From Panulirus ornatus (Eukaryota; Arthropoda; Malacostraca; Decapoda; Palinuridae), in assembly GCF_036320965.1 (NCBI RefSeq), contig NC_092264.1:18959085-19023084 (forward strand): 64,000 nt of DNA, given 5' to 3'. Position 1 is the first letter of the stretch; each line of letters begins with the position of its first letter. The notes below the pieces were generated by a model. The model was not told the DNA's origin, made no database searches, and was given only the letters and a program-made list of their open reading frames with translations. Shown here one piece after another: positions 36,665 through 47,663 of the stretch. A program made the position numbers and the translations under genes.

Positions 36665-36868
36665 TGAATAATTTATTTTAGAGGCTATACATCCATGAAG
36701 CACCCCATGGAAATGAGAAAATAGTAATGATGAGAGATAGATATAATGTCAGAAGAGCAAAGTAATGACTTGAAATCCACAATTTTAATTTTTTTAGGAA
36801 TGTAATGAGTCTTATTTTCTAGGTTTTATATCCATTGTATGTTTGTTACTGGACAAACTTATTGACAG

Positions 36869-37006
36869 GTTGGGAAATGTTTGTGTCATCTGTACCAGTT
36901 ATGTGAGGCAGGGAAGGATGCCCAGGTGATGGAAGAGCTGTCCAAAATGCCTAAATATGACCTGTCAGCTTGTAGGATACAAGAAAACTTATGCGAGGAA
37001 AATGAA
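36869..37006 (+). CDS. Tsr2: TSR2 homologue, penultimate exon
   Basis: Acceptor cttattgacag, donor GAA|gtaagtta, 46 codons, open in one frame only. Phase 0 at both ends. Confidence 0.78.
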
Positions 37007-38032
37007 GTAAGTTATTTGCATGTGTGGTTCATGAATCATTTGTGATGTATGGAACTGTCTGTATCATATATTATTTTTACTATTATTATTATACAACCCC
37101 AGAACCCCTTTGTGAAAGGGTTCCTGGAGCTATAACCGTAGGAACCCCCATCCAGGGGCTCCTGCAGCAACAATGTTGCACAACTTAAACCATTTGTCTC
37201 ACACAAGCAACAAGGTCTTCACAGGTCATTTTCTGACAGGCTCACAATAACCAATAGTTATTGTTTTACCAAAGCTAATTGCATACAGAGATATATGAAC
37301 AACGAATATAATACAGTGATTTTTACTTTCATAAACATACAAATTCTCCAACAGTAGGATTCAAACTTACATCATTAGTGTTAGTGAGTGTCTGGATTAC
37401 ATGTTTACTCTGAGGAATGTGTGAGAAATGTTAAGAAAAAGAGAAGGATTTGTATGTGTCATTATTGGCTCCAGAGAAAGCAGATGATAGGAATGATAGA
37501 GATGTTTTGTGGAAGGTGGTATGAATGTATGATGTTGGAGGAAAGTTATTAGAAGCAGTGACATGTTTCTGTCAAGAGAGTTAGGCGTGTAAGCGAGTAG
37601 GAAGAGAAGAAAGTGAGTATTTTCAGGTGAAGATTGGTCTGAAGCAGTGGAGAACAGGAGAGGTTAACAGGTATCTGGATGGTTGGTTAACTTCTTGAAA
37701 CATCTTGTATATGCCAAGATTGTAGTTTTGGCATTTTCAAATGTTACATTGAATACTTTCTTATTTGTGTATAATTTTATATTCTTTAAAAAATACTAAT
37801 TTCCTCTTCTATATGAATTATTATGTATATAGTTTGTCCCATTCAACAGGATGATTCACCTCAGTTAGTTGCTGCTCACATGAGTGGGCTACACTTAAGT
37901 GAAAAAGATAATCCCACATCAAACAGCATAAAAATTCAACCTTCAAGTGCACTGACTGAACAGGAAAAGCTGCAACATCAAGATGAAGAGGATGGTTGGA
38001 CGGTTGTACGGAAGGGAAACAAAAAACATTAG
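36869..38032 (+). CDS. Tsr2: TSR2 homologue (pre-rRNA processing / eS26 chaperone), last two exons
   Basis: Exons 36869-37006 and 37850-38032 join in phase 0 to give the last 106 residues. The first encodes VGKCLCHLYQLCEAGKDAQV…EELSKMP, matching the helix of TSR2 that ends its conserved domain. The last encodes an acidic, low-complexity stretch and the diagnostic C-terminal EEDGWTVVRKGNKKH (human TSR2 ends EDGWTIVRRKK). TSR2 is a nuclear/cytoplasmic chaperone that delivers ribosomal protein eS26 to pre-40S particles and is needed for 20S/18S rRNA maturation. The N-terminal half (WPALQ…GFGG region in the family) was not found in the window. It may lie beyond the giant microsatellite or be too diverged to see by eye. 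No poly(A) signal is assigned with confidence. Confidence 0.8.
37395..37695 (+). mobile_element. RTE-like LINE (family A), degenerate RT fragment
   Basis: The sequence aaatgttaagaaaaagagaagga … gtatgatgttggaggaaagttattagaagc … gtaggaagagaagaaagtgag resembles the family A block encoding [19 protein letters not shown] and VGREESDWF. It has many changes. It lies in the last TSR2 intron. Confidence 0.65.
37850..38032 (+). CDS. Tsr2: TSR2 homologue, terminal exon
   Basis: Acceptor gtttgtcccattcaacag; 60 codons and tag. It starts DDSPQLVAAHMSGLHLSEKD and ends with the DGWTVV signature. The ATG-initiated reading from 37823 is not used: its first nine codons are intronic. Confidence 0.85.
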   Translation, partial: DDSPQLVAAHMSGLHLSEKDNPTSNSIKIQPSSALTEQEKLQHQDEEDGWTVVRKGNKKH

Positions 38033-38424
38033 GTTATTTTGATAGATATAAAAAAAATTATGTAAAATTCCTTGTATCATTAACATTACTTTCATTTGAC
38101 CTTTTGCTGCAATAATCACACATACACAATTCAACATTTTTTACTATTAATTGCAAAAACTGTCATTTCCCTATGGCATCCAAAATTTATTTCCCTCTAC
38201 TCCATTAATTACTACACCTTGCATGTTTGCCCGAATTGAATGCCCCCAAACTGTGCAGTACTGGCATCTGTGAGGTGTCAGTAAATGCAAGTAAACAACC
38301 TGTACATTTACACTCATACATTTTTCCTGTATATTCCCCATAATTTGGGTATGTTATATGCAGAATAATATCATGATACATGGGGCAAGAGTTCATTATG
38401 TAATGTGGTAAATTTTATATCTAT

Positions 38425-38500
38425 ATATCTATATTTCTGATGCCTGTTCCCAACTGGAACTCTTTCAAAGGGGTGGCCACAGCAATAGATTCTCCATAAG
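38425..38500 (-). mobile_element. LINE family B terminal fragment
   Basis: The complement matches the last ~75 bases of family B copies (gttccagttgggaacaggca and preceding gtggagactc-like sequence). No coding part is attached. Confidence 0.6.
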
Positions 38501-38679
38501 CAGTGAACTCTGGTGCTGCTTCTTAGCCTTTAGTGCCTCACTCTTAACAGGCTACTGGTAGAAGGCAGCTCTAGCACAGTGTTTGCAGAGGCTCCAACCA
38601 AATACTGACTTACCTAATGGTCCTCCTTAACGTTCCTACCTAATGCTCCTGCCTAAATGTTCCTACCAACTATTTCTGT

Positions 38680-38810
38680 CTATTACTCCTACCATTTTCC
38701 CAACTCTAGCACATAGTGCTTACTACAAGAAAATCTTAGAGTTAAAAAGAATGAGTTGTGTGAGTTAAGTATTGTCAAGTGTAATGTATGACAAGAATGC
38801 CAGTCATCCA
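38680..38810. repeat. unnamed interspersed repeat, member 2
   Basis: Partner of 16495-16640: agtgcttactacaagaaaatc … aaagaatgagttgtgtgagttaagtattgt, same order and orientation. Confidence 0.5.
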
Positions 38811-41249
38811 CTTATGGGTGAGGCAGAGAGAAAAGACAGCTACCTGGGTCAGAGGGGTGCAACTTGACCTCTGAAGAGCCATCACTAATCCATCTGATAC
38901 CCAGGCAGTTAATACTGGCAATATACCTCCCTGGTCATTGGCTGCCTACCAACTAATATGAAGAATTCATGAGTATGTATGTGACCTGTTTTTCATGGAA
39001 AGCTGGTGCCTGTTCCTAGAAACTTTTTTTTTGTAATAGTTTTCAATTTTTTATTTCCTGTACAAATGTTCTTAAGTAACAAAGCAAAAGAGAAATGTTA
39101 CAGCACAGGAAATAAATGAGATACTTAAGACATATAGCCAGACAATGCAAATAATTTCTCATGTGTAATTGCTAATATTGGTAGAAACATAAAGTATGGG
39201 ATATTTGTAAATTACGGTATATTCTAAATGATAATGCAATTAGTTCAATCATTCTACTCTATTTCCCTCTCATAATGAGGAACTTTTAACAAATGCATTT
39301 TCTCACTGAAAGCATAATTTCTATTGCTTTATTACTTGATACATGTTTTAGTCAGATAAGGAAACTTGATGGTTATTTAAAGTTGGAAATAGAAAAAAGA
39401 TCAATTCACAGCTTTTTTCATGGTAAATTTAATTTTTTGGTAAATGCCCATGAAACAACATATACAGTGCATGATAGTTGTAGATCACTGTAATATTCTT
39501 TGTAAATATTGACAATTCATGCTTTTGTATTATATCTTGTTTCTTACTTCACCCTGTCAGTGCATAGTTGATTTGTATGGCCTCCACCAGTGCTGAAATT
39601 TTTTTTTCCATGTAAGAACAGGCCCACGAAGAATATAAAACAAATTGATTTTATTCAGAATGAAGACTTAAGCACTTGTTGTTAAGGTTAAAATAATTAC
39701 TTTTTAGTCAATCATAAGAACTCCAAAATATAAATTTTCTTTTTCTGTTTATGATTAGGTATATATGAAATATCAAAAAAAACTTTCACATGAATTATAT
39801 AAATTAAACACTCCTAGTTCAGGTTAAACACATATGTAAGTGTGACCAATTCTAAATATGGGCAGCAATGGGTAGCAGGAGCAAAATGATGGGTGCCATA
39901 GACGTGTTGTCCCAAGAGAAGGTGCATGACTAACACTCATGGTCCTTTGTTTGGGTTGCCATCTATGATGATATAAGAACCTACATTATTCACAGAATTC
40001 AACTTGTGGCAAGAAGTTAAGTGTGTAAACATGATGTGGCAAGAAGTAAAGTGTGTAGATGTATGCCAGTAGTAACTTGCTCCATAAACATCAACTGCTG
40101 TAACAAAAGTGTCAATAATTTTGGTCAGTTTAACTGTCATATTAAAAAACTGCTTTTAACAAATACCAAATCCTTTCTTGTTAAAGAATTAAATTTCAGT
40201 GCTAACTACTGCTCTGGAAAAAATTTAATGCCAGTTACAGAAACTTTATTGTCATGTAAAGTAGGGTACTTAAGAAAAATAGTTATATGCAGACTTACCT
40301 TTTCATGGAAAAATAGCATTGTGATGAATGTTCGTGAAATCTAATACATGGTGAAAGTGTTTAAATCTATGTGACACATGTACAAAAGGCACATTTATTT
40401 TGGTAATTGGCTACAGTCATGATCAGTCTTCATCAAGGCCTGGCCTTAAGAATACTTGGTAAGGTAAGGAAATGGAAAAGCTGCTTTTTGAAAGGGCACA
40501 AGTCACAAGTGTTATGAAAACATGAAATATGTTAAGGGAAGGGAGATAAGAAAAATATAGGAAGACAGTTGAATAGGGAATAAGTGTTTAATGAATGCAG
40601 GAAAATGTTAAAACTAGTCTGGTAGCTTAGATTTAATATAACAGAAACTAGACTAGCATTCCTGACTAAGAATTATATGGTGGTTATGGACACTGCTTTA
40701 AAACTCAGGATTTGAGGACCTTCCAAGGCAGTTGTTATTTACAGCCTGTAGACTAAAATACATCATCTCTATCCTTAAATTGTTGAGCACTTGCCGTAAA
40801 TCATTAAATGTTTACTGAGAAAGTCTGTATATATAGTCTATATATTTAGCTGTTGAATAAGGGAAGAGGAGTTACCAGGTTCTGCCTGCTTGTGGTTATG
40901 CTGCTAGTGAAAAGTCACCTTCAGCAAGGGCAAGGTTGTATCATCATCTTCTGATAAAAAAAGAATGCATAATCTCAGTGTGGAACTCTCACTCTAAAGG
41001 AGTCAATTATTTCTTTACTATCAATTGAAGTGCAGTCTTGAAGATGCATGAGCCTTGTAAAAGGGGTTCTATAATCAGATTGACATATGAAATAGTTACC
41101 TCTTACTTGCTCCTAAAGACTAAGGTAATGTGAAAGGAATGAGGTAACCCTGGTCAGCATATGCAATGGGATAAGTCAAAATGAAGATGCAAAAGAATTT
41201 ACAGATAATTGTTGAAGGCATAGGAAACTTACATACCTAACTGCATCTG

Positions 41250-41540
41250 CCTTAGCAAGGTAGTGTCATTTGCAGACCTTAACTCTCAAGTTACAATGTA
41301 CAATGTACTGACACCAGCACCTACTATCCACAGCCAAGCCCCATAGACTTCCATGATTTTTATTTGCTGCTTCAAATGCCTTGCACTACTAGCACATTGC
41401 CACCCATTTACCACATCAATTCATTTCATCCCATTCATGGCTCTCACCCTGAATGTTCAAGCCCCAATTTTCTATAGTCTCCTTTATTTCATCCTTCCAT
41501 CTCAGTCTTCCCACCCCCTTGCCTCCCCTACTTTTGACAC
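41250..41540 (-). mobile_element. RTE-like LINE (family A), old 3' fragment
   Basis: The minus strand reads SRGGKGVGRLRWKDEIKETIENWGLNIQ, matching the family A C-terminal segment ([23 protein letters not shown]), followed by 3'-UTR-like sequence down to ttagcaaggtagtgtcattt. Highly diverged. Confidence 0.65.
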
Positions 41541-42490
41541 TTAAGAACATAAGAAGTGTGGACGCTACAAGAGGCCTATTGGCCCATGCTAGGCAAGTCC
41601 TGAGACTGTCCACCCTACAACCAACCACCTGAACCCATAAATACATCCAACCTTTGTTTAAAGCTACCTAAAGACCTAGCTTCCACTGCTGTACTTCGCA
41701 GCATGTTCCATAAATCTACTACCCTATTCCTGAACCAATATTTACCCACAACCGACCTGAATCTATTTTTTTCTAATCTAAATCCATTATTTCTAGTCCT
41801 ATCCGATGGTGCCACTCTATTAATGCCCTTCACCTATTTAAAGACTTCAATCATATCCCCTCTAGCCCTCTTCCTCTGAAGTGAGTGTAAATTCAGTCTT
41901 TAACCTTTCTTCATAAGTGGGGTTTCTATTCCCAGGTATCATCTTTGTCATTCGCCTTTGTACTCTCTCTAAACAATCTATATCAACTGCATAGTACGGA
42001 ACCCAAAACAGTACCGCTTAATCCAAATGTGGTCTCACCAATGCAAGATAGAGTTGCAATAATACTCGAGGAGTTTTATTGCTAACAGTCCTATTAACGG
42101 ACCCTAACATCATATTAGACTTATTACACACTTTAATACACTGTTGACATGGCTGAAGATCCTTGTTCACCAGTAAACCTAAATCTCTTTTGCATTCCAT
42201 TTTACCAATAGTAATATTGTCCACTTTGTAATCAGTGCTCCTGTCTTTATCCGTAAATGTTCTGCATTTATCTATGCTGAATTCCATTTTCCATGTAGCC
42301 CATTCTGATAATCTAAATCCCTCTGCAAATATACTGAATTTTCATCTGAGTCAATTATGGCCCCTATTTTTGTATAATTGGCAAATATACTTAAGTCGCT
42401 GGTTATTCTCATATCCAAATCGTTAACATATATAACGAACAAAAGCTGTCCCAAGAATTATCCCTGAGGAACACCACTGGTTACATTACC
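41541..42490 (-). mobile_element. CR1/L2-like LINE, reverse-transcriptase C-terminal fragment
   Basis: The minus strand reads, in order with frame breaks, MGQLLFVIYVNDLDMRI (RT block), FANYTKIGA (decayed FADDTK box), CKRDLGLLVNKDLQPCQQC, PRVLLQLYLALVRPHLD, and the terminal FRSVVGKYWFRNRVVDLWN with SFKQRLDVFM. This order is typical of CR1/L2-type elements. It is a single degenerate, 5'-truncated copy abutting a family A fragment. Confidence 0.75.
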
Positions 42491-45004
42491 GAAGTCCCAT
42501 GTAACTCTGTTGATGATGCCATACCCTTTGTTTTCTGTCAGGGCCACGCCCTAATCCAATCAAATGCTCATCCTTCTCATATATGTGAACAGTATCAGCA
42601 AACTCTCTTCAGTCCTTTCAGTCTGACTCGACTTAATACCACACCTCTCTCTTACAGAATCAATTTGCTTCACAAATTGTCTTCAGGCATTTAATTTCCA
42701 TCATTCCATCCACTTCCTTTCCTTTGCGTTCAAGGCTCAAGACTCAACCAAATAACAATGTGAGGAGTACTACGCCTTAATCTTTCCCCACAGGAACACT
42801 GACCACTCAATATACATATTTTCAAGTATAACCAGGATCTTAAGTTCCTACTTCAACTTTATAACTCACTTCAGTCCTATGGCTCCATCCTCTGTCAAAT
42901 CCTCTTCAAGGTGCATAGCCTGATACAACAGCCTCCACTTCCAACAACGAAAGTCATCGTTGTTAATGCCCTCTCTATAAGGTATGAATCTAGGGAATAT
43001 CGACGCGCTGCTCGCTACTTCGAAGCTTTCATTCTCCGGAGTTTTGCTTACCGAGGTAAGTACTTCTCTTCGCAACGTCTCACTTACTTATGTGGTGCAA
43101 ATTTACAATAAACTAACAACTAACTGCGATGTTACCCATTCTTCGTGCCATGTGAACCTGATAGTATCAACTCGTGAGTCGTGGGTTCGAAGTCAAATAT
43201 GGGTAATTACACTCAAGCGTTTTCTGAGTTAGGCCGTAAGACCACGCCATTCATCCTTTAACACCATTAATATGTTTATTGTGGTATCTGTTACCTTGAC
43301 CAAAGTAAAATAATAAAAAATAAATGGAGGTGCTTCTTATTAAAAACTAATAATAAATGACAACACCCATTACTTTATTTACCTGCCGGAAGTGGAATCA
43401 GCATGGTCGGGGTTGGTAGAGGGGTATCAGTGGTGGGAAGAAAATGGAAAGTCGGGCGTGATGTGTCGTCCCTCGGGTTGTCTCTGATAATCCTAGCTTG
43501 AAACAGCGAAATGAAGACTTTTTAAAAAAGTATTAAGATAACATTAGTGATGAGGTTACATGGTACCTTTAAGGAAGGATAATTTTTTTTACTTACAATT
43601 CACTGGTTTCTTCCTATTCGCTGCCTGCACACCGCCCCAAAGTTTCCTCCACAGTAACTAAATTGTTCAAGTGCAGTAGATTGAATGCTTCAACAAATTT
43701 CTTTCTATAGATTGGTCCTATTGAAGACTTGCTGTAATATGTAACTATCGTATACATATAAAAGGATACCTATTTACTATACAATTCCTATTAACACCAC
43801 ATAATTATATTTTCTTAATGCTTTACGTGAAAAACCATATAGTACGAATGACTGCCACCTGTAAAGATCATTGTTCTCATTTATGTTATAGTCATCACAC
43901 AAACTTCATCGTTTCCTGTAATGTTGAACATGTGATTGGGGAGTCAGTAGGTGAGAATCATAGCATAATATATGTCATGAAGAATGAGGCCAATAATGAG
44001 TTTTTTCTTGGAGTGTAACATGAGTGTGGCGAGAGCGACCTACTTTAGCGTTGATCGTCACAGCAATATGACCACATCGTGAACTGGTCATGATTGATTC
44101 ATACAGACATCGAGTTTGGCATTAAATGATGAGATTACTTTGCCTCGGAGATGAGCTTTGAAATTACTTATCGAATATATCCAACCACTCACAAAATTAT
44201 AAATACTAAATGGGAAAATTACACAATGTTCTTTATCTGGCCAGTCGACATTTTGTCATCCATACTCATTTTACCAGCTTATTAATTTTGCCTTACGCAA
44301 TACTAGTTCATACCCTCTTAATAAACCGCACATACCAATAACTTCATCAGATGAGCCCGTACGAATCACGTTCCCTAACATGTATTGGCAAGTATTTCCA
44401 ATGTCGAAAGCTAAAAAGGACCACAGGTTATACTTTCTAACTGACAGCGGACTGAGTGGAATAACTTGTTATTACCTTATCCAAACGAAACATTACCACA
44501 ATATGGTATCAGCATTCACATGATAAATACTGTTTATGCACCACAACATGTGAGTGCACCTGCGCAGTCCTGACACCAAGCCACTCTCCCATCACATAAT
44601 TCACATCTCGTTTGCACACCGATACCCTATACTAAACACCGTGTTTTTGATACAGGTTGTAAACTGTGAAAACTCACATGGAGCAATTGATGTGCTGCAA
44701 AATGATATTCCTTTTTCACATTGATTATATCTAGCAATATTTGAAAGCATCTTTGGTGATTATACTGTGAACAAAGTGGTTAAGTCACTATTCAATTGCA
44801 TCCTTTACCTGTTTCTTAGGTATATGGAATATCCCTTATGATAAATCCAGATGTAAATGTCACCCTCAAGTTTATGACATTTGCTTCTATGGAGAGAGGG
44901 AAGGAAATGGCCTGAGTGTGTGTGTACCTGCTTTCTGATTAAAGGGAAAAGAAGTTTCATCATGGAATAATTCAGACCCTGTACCCAGATATTGGTCTAA
45001 AAAA
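42491..45004. other. intergenic, nothing firmly recognised
   Basis: AT-rich with a few CG-containing patches (about 42990-43030 and 43380-43480). A sequence resembling a polymerase III B box (gggttcgaagtc at about 43183) is present, but I could not find an A box or a foldable tRNA. No exon is recognised. Confidence 0.3.
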
Positions 45005-45320
45005 GTATTTATTATCTATTTCATTACACATTGTCGCTGTCTCCCGCGTTAGCGAGGTAGCGCAAGGAAACAGACGAAAGAATGGTCCAACCCACCCACA
45101 TACACTTGTATATACATACACGTGTGCCCACACACGCACATATACATACCTATACATTTCAACGTATACATACATATACATACACGGTTATATATACACA
45201 TGTAAATATTCATACTTACTGCCTTCATTCATTCCTATCGCCACCCCACCACACATGAAATAGCATTCCCCCTACCCCCCGCGAGGTAGCGCTAGGAAAA
45301 GACAAAAGGCCACAAGGATT
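45005..45320 (-). repeat. stand-alone family A LINE tail, long 3'-UTR form
   Basis: The core (cccgcgttagcgaggtagcg), the CATACA-rich middle, the tgccttcattcattcctatc block and the second core-like block (ccgcgaggtagcgctaggaaaagac) are all present in the order seen in the LINE copy at 62367-62790. No coding sequence is attached. Confidence 0.82.
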
Positions 45321-47555
45321 AATTACTTTTGAATGATACATTTACTTTTGGCCATGTTCTCTTTACTATACACAAAATTTTAAGCCTGTTCTCTCAATGA
45401 CAAACATTAAGAGATGTACTTCGATCACAAATTTAGATTCAGACTAATAAAGAGTGTGGTTGTCCTTTTCCAGTGGGGTCATGGGTCACGAAGTGCTATA
45501 AACTGTTGTATCAAGGACTGTAAAGATGCTTTTCAGTTCTCGATAAGGAAACTCTCTAATTTCAACATTTTGGGGGATTTTCTTAGTTTAAAAGATTCCT
45601 AAGGGCGGAAAGCGAAATATAACTATCTATCACATTCTCTTAGTTTGTTCACATGAGAATTACGCCCAATTGCTTGGTAGTTATATTTAGATGAATGATA
45701 TATTTCTTTTTCTTGTCTGTATAAAAGATATTACTTCAAACATTAGGATGGGAAAACAATTATAGATTCTTCACTTGGCGACGCCGCAGGTAACTCTAAA
45801 GTCAGGTTCCTCACCTTCCTGAATCCGGAGTGTCAGCAGGAGCACGACGGTAGACAACTATTGGGAAGCAGTTTGATCATTTTTACTCACTAGTGAAAGA
45901 AAAGTTCAAAATAACTACTAAAGATGAATCAGTGAACGTATCTAAGAAGCTGTGTACAGTAAACAGGAGAAAAGGAATTTTGTGTTGATTACACGGATGC
46001 TAAGAATCAAACGTGGTATAATGACTGGACTACAGTGACACTAGATGTGAGTGGATGTGAACCTGGAGGTGATGGTTAGGTTAAGCACAGCATAGGTGTA
46101 AATGTCGGGTTATATTACAGTTTACTAATATATCTTTATCACTGGCTAAGCCTATACTAGATCTGTATCAGGAGATTCAAAACAGCTGTACAGTACATTT
46201 GTTTAGGGAGCATAACTTATAAACTCTAACTACAAGAATCGTAAGTTCCTATAAAAGTGGCCGTTGGTATGAAGCAGGGGAAAATGATGTAAGAAAATGC
46301 AGAATGCACAAAATCATATTACAATTCAACTTTAAGCTGATGTAGGTATAACATGGTGTAACCAAACTGGCAAAAGTTTCTCTTTGCATCAAAGCTAGGT
46401 TTGAGAAATGGCTACCTTTTAATTAGGGGTTTCTTTAAGCAAAAATAAGCACGAAAATCCAAGAGGGTTGAAGTATGTTCAGTGAAATGCATCTGTACTA
46501 CTGCAGAAGACCCAATTGACATGGTCAGTTGGTGAAATGTACCTGTAATACTGTATGAAACCCAGTTGGCATGGTCGGTGCAATACACTTGTAATACTGT
46601 AGGAGACCTTCTTGACAAGTAAAATTAATGTTTGTTTAAGCAGTTTATTGCTTTTCTGTATAAATTGTAGTTACTGGATTGTAATTAACTCATTCTGAAA
46701 GTGATTAAGCAGTAGGTATCATTATAATGAGAAATTGTAAAGATACATCCTTATTGCTGATATTCACGCAGTGTTTAACAAGAGATATAGAATATGTTTA
46801 GTTTGTAAAAGAAATAGACTCCTTAAGTTTCTTGCTTGTGCTAGAAGAAAAAAATTCACATCTCTTTCCATCAATAAGTTTTTACAGTAGCTGACGTTGC
46901 AATAAGACAGTAAGTTTTAGAAAATAATGCTGGAAGAAGTAACTTGAGTTTTTAAGATGTGTGAAGACTTGACTCTTGATGCAAACAGGAAAGACAAAAG
47001 ACGGATAACTTTACAACTTCTCCTCACCATGCTACTCGAATAACTTTAGATTTTGCTAGACTGCCCATCATTAAAGAATCAATAAGAATTAGCCAGCAAC
47101 TTGCCTTACATATTTTCGATATATATTTACCCAGGACCAATTTCTGTGAGAGTCCTGGTGTTATTCAGGACTTTTCTAAAGGCTCTTGCAGCTCAAAGCT
47201 GCACTTCTTCCAGTAGCAGGGAAATGTACATACCTTTAGAGTGAAAAGTTCTTTGATGAGACTGTATTCCCAAAGATACTGCCTCACCGAAGGTGGCTTT
47301 TCGCTTATGTTGTAATCTCTGCAGGAGGAGCCCAGCAACACCTCCTGCCTTACAGAATTACAAATGAACCAAATATCAAACAGTTAACCATAAGTTTTTC
47401 CCAGAATGCATATTACATAGTACTTTGGAAAATTTGAGCAGTATTCCATTTATCACAGCACAGGTGAAGGAGTACAGGCTGATTCACTTGACCTTGTGGA
47501 CAAAACAGAGGAACAGCTAAAGAAATAGATATTTGGAGCTGCTAAATGGAGAAAG
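45321..47555. other. upstream region of the CDK10 homologue
   Basis: AT-rich sequence that should contain the CDK10 promoter and 5' UTR near its right end. An upstream short frame (ATG at 47545, stop two codons before the main start) overlaps the 5' UTR. A small tandem repeat lies at 46482-46619. No other feature is recognised. Confidence 0.35.
46482..46619. repeat. degenerate minisatellite, about 3 units of 46-50 bp
   Basis: Units start at 46482, 46532 and 46578 with gtgaaatgcatctgtactac, gtgaaatgtacctgtaatac and gtgcaatacacttgtaatac, and each continues with agaccc/aaaccc … catggtc-like sequence. Confidence 0.7.
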
Positions 47556-47663
47556 ATGAGTGAACGTGGGGAAAAGCATGGTGCCTCCAGTTCATCCACA
47601 AAGAAACCTAGCCTTCTATCTCTTCTCACTGGTAAACCCTTTGAGATTCCAGAAAAGCATCTG
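47556..47663 (+). CDS. Cdk10: CDK10 homologue, exon 1
   Basis: Thirty-six codons, [17 protein letters not shown] to PFEIPEKHL, with donor CTG|gtatgt. The PEKHL-FGKCR junction corresponds to human PEHRLGRCR. The start is chosen because the only upstream ATG nearby (47545) stops after five codons. Confidence 0.8.

Larger units (their letters stand above)
38033..41249. other. 3' flank of TSR2, mostly nothing recognised
   Basis: AT-rich sequence containing the TSR2 3' UTR. Inside lie a family B LINE tail (about 38425-38500, minus: tctgatgcctgttcccaact), a small CCTA/CCTG-rich degenerate run at about 38610-38700, and a repeat shared with 16495-16640. An AATAAA occurs near 39111. The rest shows nothing. 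Confidence 0.4.

Noticed and set aside
28388..36703. Four giant open frames of about 2,750 residues on both strands
   Set aside because: They are the (TATG)n array read in all frames; a 4-bp repeat without stop codons gives a 12-bp translated period (MYVC or IHTY). There is no codon or splice evidence for a gene.
43170..43200. Possible tRNA or tRNA-derived SINE (B-box-like gggttcgaagtc)
   Set aside because: No A box at the right spacing and no cloverleaf could be found; a single B-box match is expected by chance.
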